64,000 nt of DNA from Sclerodactyla briareus (lineage: Eukaryota; Echinodermata; Holothuroidea; Dendrochirotida; Sclerodactylidae): assembly GCA_026419785.1 (NCBI GenBank), contig JAODTK010004666.1:599501-663500 (forward strand), written 5' to 3'. The notes under the pieces were generated by a model. It ran no database searches and was not told the DNA's origin. It worked only from the letters and a program-made list of their open reading frames with translations. Positions 26,701 to 38,900 of the stretch are shown here, in pieces. Position 1 is the first letter of the stretch, and every line of letters starts with the position of its first letter. The translations under genes and the position numbers were made by a program.

Positions 26701-29700
26701 TATAGCTCAGCCAGTATGGCCTTCCCAGCAGCCTGATTGTGGCGCAGTTACACCGCCAGGGGAGGCCTATATAGATGGCTTATTCCACTCTAATGGGATG
26801 CTGGCAAGTAGCTGTGAAAGGGGTGGGGTTGAACTCCTATGTATTTCCTGGGGAGTGTAAGATGTATAAAGGCCATACTCCTTGATGATGATAGGATAAA
26901 AACTTTTATTAGATTTAGGGTCTGTTTACATTGTTTTACAGTAATCTTAAGGGCAACTATTAACTCAGTGATTAGTGGTTTATCATGGGAGGTACAGTAG
27001 GTGGCATCAAGACCCACAGTCTGTGTTTAGGTTTGGGGGTCTATGTTCCAAGGGGGTGAATGAATGTTTAAATATTTAAAAGGGTATTGGGATTTAAAGC
27101 AACATATGAATTCTTTGTAATTGTTTTTGCATGGTGCTAAAAAAAGAAGGAATCACTGATCGCGAACCAGGGAGCAGGCGAGACACTGGGGGCGATCTCC
27201 TTGTTTTCACCCGAGATCCAGATTTTTCGGGGTAAAAACGACAAACGTTTTTCAGGTATTTTTTCCATTTCGTTATGTGAATTACTATTTTTTTTTTTTT
27301 TTCCATAGCACTTTTTAAGAGATGTTCACATTTCCACAAGTTATAAAAAAAGATGGACACTATCATATTCATAATATCTCTTTTTATTCCCAAATTTAGG
27401 GAATGTCTTTTTTTTTATAACCCCCATCGTTACGCATATATATAGTTTAGCCCTGTAGAGTCTCTAATATTTGAGAATTACTAGGTGGATTGACTGCCCA
27501 TGGATCCCCCCTTCCTCTAGTTATGTCCCTAACTACTACCATAGTGAAGGTATTTTTTTATCATCACGAGGCTGAATTTGCTGCCCCCCAAAAGTTTAAC
27601 TTCTGTATGAATCATAATTTGATCACTCTCATACATTTTTTTTTCAGGCTGGCGTCATTGACCAGGACTACAGAGGCGAGGTTAAGGTGCTACTCTTCAA
27701 CTTCAATCGTGTTGATTACCACGGTAAGATAGTGTTCACCGGAACAGTCCCAACCTCTCCTAATTAGGAAAACTGACACTGATTAATCAATCTGTCCTAA
27801 GAAATGATCTATTTGTCGGTCCAAACCCTGTCTTCATATTATATTCCTTGTAAAGGATGAAGTTTTTCTGAGTTGGACAGTAGTGATAAAAGGCGTCTAT
27901 CGCACAATATTGCACCACAGAATAATTGGCAGGAGGCAGGCCTAACGTCTCTGAACACAATTTTTTTCCCTTCTTTACCTCTAAAAATTAATACCTTCTG
28001 AAGAATCAATCAGCTTCTAACAAGGTGCTTAGGATGATATTTTGGTGTTTATTCCCATGAATAAAACTTGAAATATTTGGTATCATGTCAGTATTCCGGC
28101 AAAACAATAAAATTAATTAGGGAATTGTTTAGGTTGTCTTGCTGTCATGAATCATGTGCCATAGGATTCTTCATGATATTGTGCAGTATGCACAAGATCC
28201 CCAAATGAAACTTTGGAATCCTTTGATAATTTTTGCAACTTGGTGTTGTATTAGAATGGTTGGACCATTGCATGGTTCCAAAGCTGGGCCGCGACCCCAC
28301 TGGTTGGGCCTGAAGCAAGTCCTATGAGGTCGAAGGCTTGTTTTAAAATATTTAAAAAAATCTGAAAGCACTAAAGTTTTACCCCGAATTTGAACGTTCG
28401 CCTTAAAAATCCTACCAATTCACCCTGAAAACTCTTGTTTAGTGTTTAATTAGCAGCCATTCTAGCGTTTTACCTGAGTGAATCTGGCGTTATTTGCCAA
28501 TTATGCTGGCCACTCTGCCTTCCTGTATATTCATACTGTTGCACTTCCAACTACAGCTGAGTGATTGCCTGCACATCTTCAATTATTCCGATACATAACT
28601 TGGGATCGTGCTTAGATGCTTTACATTACATGGGGTCCCTCCCCGCCTTGAGAAGTTTGGGACCACTGTTTTCTCCTTCTTCTGTTTTACTTGACATGAC
28701 CTTTGCCTCTAGACTACAGCTCACTTTTACCATCATTGTATAAAGCTGGTTTCTACGAGGGTGGTGCGGACTCCTTTTCCTCAATCGCCTGCGAATTCCC
28801 GTGTGGTATTTTGCAACCATTCGAGGAATTCCCTGTTATCCACACGACGCTAGAATTAAACAGTACACTGAAGCATAGTTTAATCTCATGTGCCAACCTG
28901 TTTTATTGTAACAGAGGTGAATAGCCGATTGTTTACTGCTTATACCGCGGGTCCGTACCACATCAAACACGAAAAATGTTGCAAACGTTGTTTTAAACGT
29001 ATGGAATGTTCCGTTCAATGATTTAACCTCATCAAAAGTTAAAACCTGTTACAACCCGTAGAATGTTATGAAAAGTTTTCAACAACACGCCATTAAACAT
29101 TTGTTAAAAAACATCATCTTTGAAGGCGAAGCTCGTTTTGTTATATAACATTTTGTGTTTGTGCTGGATGTTCAAACTGTTCAGATATTGCCAATGCTTG
29201 GGAACAAAGGTGAGGTTTATAGTCGAGGCGAGAGGCTCAATCGACGTCAACTAAAGAAGTGTTGATAATTTAGGTCTCTCAGTTCACCAGAATAAGCCTC
29301 TCGGCCAGCCAGAGAAAGTCATTGAATTGTCGTTGTTTGGGGAACATTCATAATATTGAAAGTAGTTAATATACATTCTTTTTGCGGGGGGGACTTGACA
29401 GCTTCTGGGAGAGGGTGGATGGCTCAGTTCTCATGTTTTCTTTTGTCACTACTGCTCTATGGCATTATTCACGAACAAAGCATAGAGAATGAAGAATATT
29501 GTACTTCGTTACTTGTATTGCGTTGCATTTGACAACTAGTTAGGGGCACATTTCTCTAGCGTGGGGGCTGTTTTTGCAGCTGGGCCACGCATTTCATATT
29601 TTAATTTAATGCAACAAGTATTGCTGTATCCACTCCAAATCCACAGGCTTATATGTATGGAACGCGGGGGGATTCTGCCGTAAGGCCATCTCTTGCGAGC

Positions 29701-31782
29701 TGGGGCTGATGTGAAAATCATAAGTTTTGCAAAACTATTAATTAGACTGTATAGATGAGATAGACTGTATTCCTAATTCCACAGGACCATGAGAATGTGC
29801 ATTGGGACTTGTTTTTCTGTGTGTATGCACTATATAGGAATGTGATTGTCAACAAGCCAACCTCGCTATGTGGAACTAGCAACAGCAAATATAGGCCTAC
29901 ATAGAAAGTAAACGGCCTACAGTTCTCATAGGCTCTCTGGGGCTGATGAAATTAGGTTATGGAATAATCTGCTTTTTGTCATACCCCACATTTCATTGGA
30001 AACACAACTTCTTTATTAGGGGCTATGAACCATATACCCTCTGTTTAGGCAGATTAATGATCCAATATGGTTTAACATTAACAATTGTTTAATTCCTGTC
30101 TTGCCTCCCTTACAATCTTTGAACGGTTTTTCTCTGCAGTTCAAGAAGGAGACAGGATTGCTCACTCATATTGAGAAGATCTACATTCCAGAGATTAGAG
30201 TGGTCCAAGTTAGATGTCTATATTGGAGGCATGTATCCATTAACTACACTTGTGGTATCACTCAACGCACAACGTCGTGCCTAGACATTCGTTTGTTTGT
30301 GTGACCACAAAGTCATAAACATACTCTGCATCTTCTGCCCGGTAATCAGCTAACCTGCACAACCCCACATAATGTGTAATTGCCTTGATATGAATGGTGG
30401 TGTCCGGTCGGGAGGGTGGGGAATGGGCCTGCACAGAGAAGCCTGGCCCTAATGTTGTGTTTTTTCTTGATTCAGTCGGGGCGACTGAGGTCGTGTATGC
30501 TGCACTGTACGCTGAATCGTCAGGGACTTCAGGTCCCTCTCGAGCAAAGCTGATGTCGACCCCTGTTTCATAATCAATGCATCTTTGAGGGGTAGTAAAG
30601 GGCAATGAGTGGAAAGGGTAAGGTTTCTGATCATGCTGAGATGAACTTTGATGGATATAAACAATAACAATTTTGGAAGAGAGTGTATAGAAGTCCTGAG
30701 TTGTTATGTGCTCCGCCTAAATTAATATAGATATTAATATAGAGGTCAGCGGAATATGCAGTCATGACAATAGGGTGTGTATGTAAGGATGTCCATGACA
30801 CCGGCTGTGAAACATGATAACTTGACCCCCACCGGCACAGGAAGGTGAAGCCCAATGCTTGGCATGTGCGTTCCTCTATAATAAGTTTCGTTAACAGGAT
30901 AGGTCAAGAATGTTTGGTAGAATAGCTGGAATTTCTAATGGGGATGTCATGGCCCAAGAACCCTATTGTTTAAAATGGGAGAGATTGGGTCATTTTCAAG
31001 GAAAAATGTGGAAATATGGAGTTGTATTTTGTTTTGTGTTTTTTATTTTTCGGCAAATTCTGAAAAGCGTGGAACACTTCGAACTCCACCTGAATCGATC
31101 CAGCTCACTCTTTTTACACCTAGTATGTGGGCTGCCCATATGATGGATATAACCCAATGGTCATAGGGGTTAGGTCGCAAGGTAATCCGAGATCAATCAA
31201 TCAATCGAGATCAAAATTGGAAAACCTGGTGCACCCAATGAATCTGGATGATGGACCAGTCAGTGGAACTATTTTTGGTAAATCTGAAGGAGTGAAAAAT
31301 CTAGAACTGTGGGAAAGGATAAGAGAAAGGTCAAAGTCTGGAAACTGTATCGAATACAAGTCCACCAATGGGTTAGCTAGGATAAAATTCATCTGAATCT
31401 GATTCAGAGGTCCATGGATTTGAGGAACTCACTAATGCCTTTGGGCTCTCATAGTGGACTTCTTACAGCACGTGAGATGATAGGTACGTGCCCTCACCAC
31501 CTCCCCAGCTAGGTGAAGAGGGAGAAGGGGGGGGGGGGGGTGGGTGGGATTCTTCTGCGGATGATCAGGTGTTGGGGGGAGGCAGTGAAATAAGTCACAC
31601 ATAAGACCTGATTGCTGACAAACCTTACCTCTCACATTTTATCCCATCTTCAGGAGGTATCAGCCCGACCGGGAACGGGGGAAGGAGGCTTTGGCTCGAC
31701 AGCCGGAACTGAATCAGCTGTCCACCTGAGAGAAAGGGACCATGGAAACAGAATTCCCTCACGTGGCTCACTCTCTCGATAA
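23658..31782 (+). CDS. DUT: dUTPase (deoxyuridine triphosphate nucleotidohydrolase), four C-terminal exons
   Basis: dUTPase hydrolyses dUTP to dUMP and pyrophosphate, keeping uracil out of DNA and supplying dUMP for thymidylate synthesis; the enzyme is a homotrimer. Exons I place: 23658-23794, 27648-27723, 30140-30208 and 31654-31782. Read in order they show motif 2 (APRSGL within [12 protein letters not shown]), motif 3 with the catalytic Asp ([12 protein letters not shown]), motif 4 (GDRIA, then LI) and the glycine-rich motif 5 (GGFGST). Motif 1 (usually AAGYDL) and the N-terminus were not found in the upstream 23 kb, so the 5' exon or exons are missing, diverged or outside the window. All acceptors are AG and donors GT. 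Exons 3 and 4 need one-base corrections to stay in frame, and the exon 1/2 junction is off by one base, most likely sequence error. The gene converges on the FBXL gene 9 kb downstream. Identity is very likely; exact ends are less sure. Confidence 0.93.
24440..24905. repeat. Tandem ~280-bp repeat, two units
   Basis: The blocks caatatctcaacaaaccg and caatatcttgacaaccgtag begin the same ~160-bp stretch, about 280 bp apart. The family is inverted relative to 53480-54115. It lies in a DUT intron. Confidence 0.55.
24952..26340 (+). repeat. Repeat family B, second copy
   Basis: It starts tgtctcgcctgaactttgtt and follows the 13.5-kb copy block for block over about 1.39 kb, with a G-run expanded near 25225. 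It lies in the first recognised DUT intron. Confidence 0.72.
27648..27723 (+). CDS. DUT: DUT exon with catalytic motif 3
   Basis: A polypyrimidine tract and cag precede [12 protein letters not shown], followed by VKVLLFNF; the donor is gtaaga. The Asp in GVID is the general base that activates water in the family. The join to the previous exon has one G too many for the expected DVGAGVID, which a one-base error near either splice site would explain. Confidence 0.95.
30140..30208 (+). CDS. DUT: DUT exon with motif 4
   Basis: The exon follows tctctgcag and reads VQEGDRIA, then L-I, then [12 protein letters not shown] after two apparent one-base losses; the donor is gttaga. The downstream half aligns with the vertebrate (C)ERIFYPEIEEVQ stretch. 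An uninterrupted frame across the exon exists, but it garbles motif 4, so the indels look like sequence errors. Confidence 0.88.
30258..30605 (-). other. Unassigned 115-codon open frame in a DUT intron
   Basis: Minus-strand frame with [20 protein letters not shown] and [17 protein letters not shown] stretches. The composition looks protein-like, but there is no recognised domain, and no splice structure or second exon was found. It may be a fragment of a mobile element. Confidence 0.2.
31654..31782 (+). CDS. DUT: DUT last exon with motif 5
   Basis: The acceptor is ccatcttcag. The exon starts EVSA in phase with ...VVQ of the previous exon, and then reads EGGFGSTAG, the flexible motif 5 that closes over the active site in trimeric dUTPases. 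About one base is missing between EVSA and the glycine-rich part. The frame runs on about 20 residues past the usual end to a TAA at 31780. The natural stop may be nearer if another base is missing. Confidence 0.85.
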   Translation, partial: EVSARPGTGEGGFGSTAGTESAVHLRERDHGNRIPSRGSLSR

Positions 31783-33002
31783 TGATCGATTCAAGAACTA
31801 TTCGCTGCTCTGAGCCAGACACCATTCTTTGTTTGTGTGAGGAGTGTAGAACTAAGCTCACGCTGTATGCCATAACTGTATGCCTATAGCGAAACTGCAT
31901 GCGTTACAGTTTTGGGAATCATAGAGTTTGTACCATATATGTATCTGCCGAGGTAAGTACAGGACACCTCTCATTTTCACTTGGGTTGTGCACATGAAGG
32001 AAAGAAAAAACTTTCAAAGAGGGCACTAAAGCACACAAGATTCAATAGACTACTGTTAGGCCAAGCTTTTCGATCATACACCACTATACCAATAGGTAAC
32101 ACTGGGCTTAATGTTAATGTGAATTCATAAAAACCATGGCTACTAGACAAGTTTACCAGCAGTTTTTGAGTGAAAAAAAACCCTGAAAGTGCTTCCACCT
32201 CCTGCCAAGAAGCAGAAGTATGGCCCCCCCCCCCCCCACCGCCCCAACACTCCCCAATGCTGATTCAGTCAAATAGGGAATATCCAAGGAGAGGGTGACA
32301 CAACACCATCACTGTACGTACCTCTTTATAATAGTTGTGTTAAGTGTGAGCAACTTCTCTAATAATTAAGTCTGCTATACCTCATGTATATTTGACTATT
32401 CCCCCCACCCCAAAAAAAAAAAAAAAAGGAAAAAAGGGGTTTTTTTCATTTTCTCATCAGACCAATTTGTTCTTTATCAACTCTCAATATTACAGCAATA
32501 ACTTGTAACTGAATGGGGTGTGGTGTTGATATAATTCCCACTAGATATCATCTCATTCAACTCATTTTGTAATCTCCTTAAAACTATTTTTGTAAGAAAG
32601 TCAAATTGAAGAGGACCAATGTACTGCAGTTGTTATGTAAAGCATTTGAGAATACAATTCACACGTTTGGGTGACAGTTTACCAGGTTGGTGATCTGAGC
32701 AGAATGAGACTAGTAAAAAAATTGTCATTTTCAAAACAATCAGCGATATTCCCATGCTACACTGCTCCGATATAATAAAAGTAGATAGCAATTAATCAAT
32801 GAAAGGTCCTCCTCCTTGTCTTGCTGAGCAAAGGTCAGGAGAGGCCTGAGCAATCACTTTGTGCTAAGTTATGGATGTTAAAACCAAAACCGAAAGGAGT
32901 TATATCAAACACGCTTATTTTGATCCATTAATTGTGATGGAGATCCAAGGAATCTTTGCAGTTGGGTTGCGTGGTATGGATGGATGTGTGTGACACCGCG
33001 TA
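31783..33002. other. DUT 3' flank, no gene recognised
   Basis: Probable 3' untranslated and intergenic sequence with a C-run near 32227 and an A-run near 32412. No convincing polyadenylation signal could be assigned. Confidence 0.4.
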
Positions 33003-33420
33003 GCTTGTGAATCAAGCTAAGTCCAGCCTTGACTGGACAAGAGATATGGTATGTGGGTTCCCCAACAATACATGGAAATGCTATTTATTTTGGTAGCAAT
33101 GAGGGGTCATTTTGGTGAAAATGCAGGAAATTGTTCATTTTGAGACTTTGTAATCAAGCAAAGTCCAGTCTGATGCGAGCGATCAAGCTAAAATTTGGTG
33201 GTTGGTTCTTCAACAATACGTGAGAGGATACTATTTATTTTTATACTGCTGAGGGGTCATTTTGGTTGAAAATTGTGAAACTTTTGTAAAATCCTTGTAT
33301 CAAGCAAAGTCCAGCCCAAATTTGGTGTGTGGGTTCCCAGCAATATGTACAGGAACTCTTTTATTTATTTTGCTAGTGATGAGGAGTCAATTTGATGCAA
33401 GTTGCAAATGTGAGTTTTCA
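33003..33420. repeat. Tandem ~145-bp repeat, three units
   Basis: Units start at about 33011, 33152 and 33298 with aatcaagcaaagtccag, followed by a gtgggttc...caacaatac block and a gaggggtcattttggt block. Confidence 0.7.
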
Positions 33421-33764
33421 TTTCCACGACCTCTAAATAGTCAAAGGCAGACTCTGGGGTGTGTCATTTGACTTGGATTATGTAGAATATAATATATAGG
33501 GTATAGGGTCCATTAATGCATCTTCAGCACTTCTTGTACCTTCTGATTAACCTATATCAGTGTGACAGATAACAGGCACTGGTGTAAGCCTTATAGAGTT
33601 AATGGCACCTAACGAAGGTGTGTAGAGAGAAAGAATTGCTTACAATGGTTCCCTCATTTTAAATCAGAGAATTGGTGTTCGAACATGGAATTTTTTAAAA
33701 GCAGGAAGTGGTGAAGCTGTTTCACCCTTACAGAGGGGCCCAACTGAAGAGAGTGGTTGATAAT

Positions 33765-34240
33765 TATGTTTTAGTACGTCAGGGGATTGGACTTGGAAGA
33801 TGAGTCTGGTCATCACAAAAAAGCACCCCGAAGGTCATTATGGGTAAAGAGGTCAAAGAGCCGAGTAGGTCACCAGATGAAGTTCCCTTGAGGAACTGAA
33901 CTTTCCATTATAACATTGCTTTGGATGTTTTGTTGCAAGATATAGGAAGGATTGTCTTATGGTGATCTTAAATGACCTTGACCGACACCAAAAAAAATGG
34001 TCCTCCCCTCCTATGTTACAGGCAGTGAAAACACACGTAATGTGAACTTAATAGATATTTTGCAATATTAGATATTGGGCTGACAAGTTTTTCAACTGTC
34101 CTGTCGTTCTCAAACTGGACCTAAACACAGTAGGGTTAATCCTCACACATGAGCAACACAGTCTTTAGTATCGTGCTGAAAAGGGTGTCACACACACAGA
34201 CACACACACACATTCTTTGACTTTGCAAGGAATAAAAATA
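33765..34240 (+). repeat. Repeat family D, copy 2
   Basis: Direct-orientation relative of 9150-9560, ending tttgcaaggaataaaa. The two copies differ mainly by small indels. Confidence 0.6.
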
Positions 34241-34739
34241 GCAGATATATAAGTGCAATTGCAACATTAAGAGCTATCAGTTACTGTCAGTTTTACCATT
34301 TATTGGTTGCATTTTGATCGCGCCTGACCCCAAAGTTGAGAAAGAGACAGTTTAGCGATCACTGTTTCAAAGTTTGTCAGACGTTCACATAGTTGTTTGT
34401 ACTACTTGAAACTTCTAGTCTTGATAAATTTGACTCAGTTTGCAGCAGAAGCAGAAAAGACATGCACTCTAAACTGATTTCCAACGTGGCAAGCAAAGAA
34501 CGACATGAATGCAATCTCCTCACCCTATTGCTGAAATTTTATATATATTAATATTCGCAGATGCTTTTAAACAGGCAATTATTGTGCAACCCGTGCTCAA
34601 ATTCCCATGTCCAATTTCCAACGAAAGCCTTCGGAATCTGAAAAATGAGAGCACGCAGATCAGTGTGGTGTTAGGTGAAACATACCAATCTGCCTATCAA
34701 CACACCAACCCATAGCACGGAAACTGCTTAAAGTCGAAG

Positions 34740-35480
34740 GTGACATCCTAAATGCTATGGATTGAAAATGGCGTTTGTATTACTTGACATGTTGGATCTC
34801 ACAGCTGCCTTCGAGGCTAATACCTGGCACACTATTAGTATTATTTATTAGTTCCCCTTGAGTGATGTGAATCATTTCTCAATGGTAGAATTAGTTGTGT
34901 ATGTATTGATGGTGCATTTTCGACTGTTAGGGGTAGGGTTCCATCATGAGTCCACTGTTGTTCACCCTCTATTTCCAGCAGTTGGCATAGTATTTTGCAT
35001 ATTATATCTGAGATTCTCACTGTGTACGTCGTATGTCCACCCTGAAGTGTGGTGACTGCCGCAGCCTTGAGCAAACTTGAAAACTGACACCAAGACCTGG
35101 ATGTACTCGAACAGACAATCTAAACAATGAGAAAACAGAGTTCATAGGGTCACCCTCATAACCTTTGGCTCTTATGTTGGCACCACTTCCATACCATCTG
35201 CACGTTCTGTTCGTAACTTGGGGTTTATTTTGATCGGACTGTGTCCCACTTTGAATTTTCAGCTTAGGAACATTTCTCGCATTAGACGTTAATTAGATAA
35301 TTGACTCCTGTCAGCCCTTACAACACCTTGTCCAGACTATTCTAACTCGCTTCTTCACGGAATGACTTCAACAAATTTTGTGAAACTTAAACGGAATCCC
35401 AATAGAGCACACTTCCCTGTTCCTTGTCTACATCCACTCGAGGAACGTGTCAATTTCAAGCTGCTTGTGTTCCTGTATCA
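34740..35480 (+). mobile_element. LINE reverse-transcriptase fossil (CR1/L2/Rex-like)
   Basis: Conceptual fragments in changing frames resemble the C-terminal half of a non-LTR reverse transcriptase: LDLTAAFE (motif A type, LDLSAAFD in the family), SPLLFTLYFQQL (motif B/C lead-in), NEKTEF, SVRNLGFI-like and RNISRIRR-like blocks, and finally LHPLEERVNFKLL. They appear in the correct order over about 740 bp. The YADD catalytic box is not preserved and frames change several times, so the copy is dead. The clade call is tentative. Confidence 0.65.
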
Positions 35481-37899
35481 GTGTTGTAATGTTGTTCGCA
35501 CTGAGGAATGATCTGCAACTTGGTCATCAATGTGAACAAGTTTTTTGTCATGTTCATGAGCCATCAAAGGAGGAGTAGCAATTGAAACAATCCTAAAGAT
35601 CGACATGCACAATCACAATAGCTCACCCAGTCACTGCCATCTTCAATGCAATTCTTGAGATGATGGTAAAACATCAGTATGGTGAGTCAATACAGAAGTA
35701 CAATGGCACTGTATTTTTTATTGTCAGCCTCCTTGAAGGTGTCATGCCCTAGCTAACTTGCATCCATGTCTATGGGATCTTAGCCTTGGTCTCCTTCAAC
35801 ACACATGGGATACCACGGCAATTCCTTCCACCTGGACTCTCCCTTAAATACTGGACCCAAGGACATTTCCATTGTCTTGTTAAGGATAGGAATGCGCCTA
35901 GCACCATCGGACCAATGACTGGTCTTTATTCATGCACCTTAAGTGACGTTTCTATATCTGGGATCACCAGTCGGAGGAGACAAATGGTATTTTTTTTTCC
36001 CCACTGACAAAAAATTCTATCCCTCCAATATTGATTCTCCTGTGCTGTTCCCTCTCTCTTTTCTCGCTATATCTCTTTTCTTGCAATATTTCAGGTTAAT
36101 TCCTTCATGGTGAAGCCTGCCTGGATGGGGGGAGGGGGGGGGTACCCTTTCCAGCTAGTAAATACTATTGATGAATGAGACATACAACCCACAGATGGCA
36201 GTGGTAAGGGAGACTAGCAATAACCATTATGCTCTCATGAAAACCAATCAGAAGTAACATATGAAACAAATAAACAACATTTAGATTTATACCACAGTTT
36301 TAATTATTACTTTTTTTTCAAGCCATCATTAACATGTTAAATACGGTAAAATGGCTACTAGTTCCTCTTCATAATTTTTTTTCTCGAAGTCGGTCATTCA
36401 TTGCCCAATAATTTCAATTAAGCTGAAAAACTAGCTTTTAGAGTAACTCTCAACCAATGAAACATGTAACGACTACAGATATTGTTTTTTATTCAGGTTT
36501 ATAATGGTGGAAGTGCCCTATGGTACAGATAAACATAGACCAATACTTCCACAGTTCCATAGCCAGCCTTGCATACTGCCCGCAATCTGCGGCTACGAAT
36601 AAGGATCTAATTCTTACACTGAATGGACGCATCTATAAGCAATCATAGCAATGGGACACTGTGCCTACAGTCAGATGTGTAATTTCATTTTTATGCTATA
36701 ATTGAACCATTTTTAATGAAAACTAGGCCAATTTGCACCAGCTTGCTGAACCAGTTAGAGGGGTTCACAATAAGGTACAGGTTGATAATCTTTCATCACA
36801 TTAGCACCCCGAGACTAGCAATCTATATCCCTGATCATTGGTAACAATCCCCCCATCACTCCCATGGGTGTATGTCGCCTCGTGAACGACACACCCTGGC
36901 AACCCTGGCTACTTTGGTCAACACGTGGGTAGTCAAAGAAAATCAAGAATACATGCTTTCTCTGACAGCACAAAGCCATTTATGCCTTTCACAATTCTCT
37001 GATCTCGAGTCCGGCAGAGCTACATCAACCAAACCAGGGGTTCAACATCCCAATTTCGAGCTTCCAGTTCTCTCAGCTACAAGCAGTACACGAACAGTAT
37101 CATCGTCTCTCCAAAGGGGCATTCTCAGCTGTATATAGTGATGTGCTACCTAACAAGACGAGACGATCTAAACCTCTGTACTAAAGCCACATTTTATATT
37201 ACTACAATAATCCCATTCACAGGATTTACTAGGAGTTTGTCATCTCATCCTTACATAACAGCAGGGGTGCATATCCCCCTAAACGATTCTTTGATCTGCC
37301 ACTAGGTTTCCACAAAGTACTTGAATTTGGAAGCCGTACACCCCTCCCCCTTCCCCCCACATGTTTGCTATAACAAGTGACAGATACTAGGAGGGCATGA
37401 ACACTAACCTCTCTTTTTTCTGCAAAAACTAAAACACAATAGCTGTGTCACTCCTATTGCGTGAGGGCGTGCTATATAGCGGTAGTGGAAACACCATTGC
37501 ACATTTAAGGTCTTTTTTAGAAAAACTAAGAATACAAAAATAACTATGACAAGCCCCAACTTTCTCCCATAAACTGATCATTCACCAAATAAATAGTTAT
37601 ACCCATTTGCCCCCAAATCCTCCTTTCTGGAGGCTCATATCGAATCGCCTTTATAACCTATTCCATCCTTGTTCACCCAGGAACAAATTCCGCAGTAGTC
37701 CGGTAGTTTTTGAGACACCCAAAAATACCATAGTACCACCAACTTGACTATAGAGTGTGCCGGTATCCTTATCAAAGGGATTTCTTGAAGCAGACTACCT
37801 GACGAAACTGCCTAAATTTGTTCACTGGTCCACCACTATTCATCTATGCTGATTGTACAGATCAATTATTTGATACACTTCCAACGGGTGTTTTACTAC
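35481..37899. other. Intergenic, no gene recognised
   Basis: Short frames only. A G-run near 36127 and scattered AT-rich sequence. Confidence 0.4.
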
Positions 37900-38900
37900 T
37901 TCGTGAGATCAGATCCCTTTCGCGAAATCTTCTCTATCTTCTCTGAGGCGTCCTTGGGCAAGACCCATTCTTGTCACTGCTCCACCTCACATGGACAATA
38001 ACTGGCGGCCTATGAAGAACAAAGCACAACCTCTAATTGACTATGTCGACACGCACACTCGAGGAGATTTGGGGTGCATGGATGACTTTCCCTCCATGAT
38101 GAGTGCTATTGAGCACGGCACATTTTGTCATTGCTTGCCTTACACGCATCCAATAACTAGGAGGAACAACCATTCAAATCGGGTTCACCATGCTCACGTA
38201 GCAGAGATTTCAAAATGTTAACAGAGATTTAATTTTTTGCATTGACTTTGCAAACACTAAGCAGTATCTCTCTCTACCCCTCTACCCATCCCATGGAGAA
38301 ATTTCAACAGTAGGTTTGTCTCATTTTCATTCACTGTCTCATTCAACTGTACAATCCATTGAGGAATGAAATTTCTTCTGTACTAATCAGAATGAATAAC
38401 TATCTTCGAAGTCATATTTTTCACTTCCCACTGACTTTGAAGGGATATGACATAACCTTAGCACAACTGCCTGATTCTCATCAGCGGTGCCTTGGTCAAG
38501 ACACATGTCCTCAGCTGCACCTCACAGAGATATCCCCCTGGTTTTCCAGTGTGTAGCCCATCCTCTGCATCAATCAAATCAGCATATTCCTCCATGTGAT
38601 TGTGATGGGTAATCCCCTGATCCCCCCGGATCTCTGATCAGTGCGCCTTAAGTATGGCACATGATCGTCAATGGCTCCACATTCCCCAGGCAATAACTAT
38701 GGACTTGTGAGAGACATGGGGGCAGCCTCCTGGTGATACTCTCCATGATCGCTGGGTGCATGCCTCATTCTCATTATTGACAACACACATCCTCGGGCGA
38801 GACACATTGTTATCATTACTCCACCTCACATGAGCCTTGACTGGATGAGATCAGCCTCTGCATCAATTCACAGGCGTGCATTCTCCTGGCAATAACTTTC
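37900..38900. repeat. Repeats with CTTGGGCAAGACACAT-type motif
   Basis: Three relatives of gtccttgggcaagaccca followed by ...ctccacctcacatg occur near 37950, 38490 and 38790, the last two followed by cctctgcatcaat. An interspersed family, duplicated locally. Confidence 0.5.
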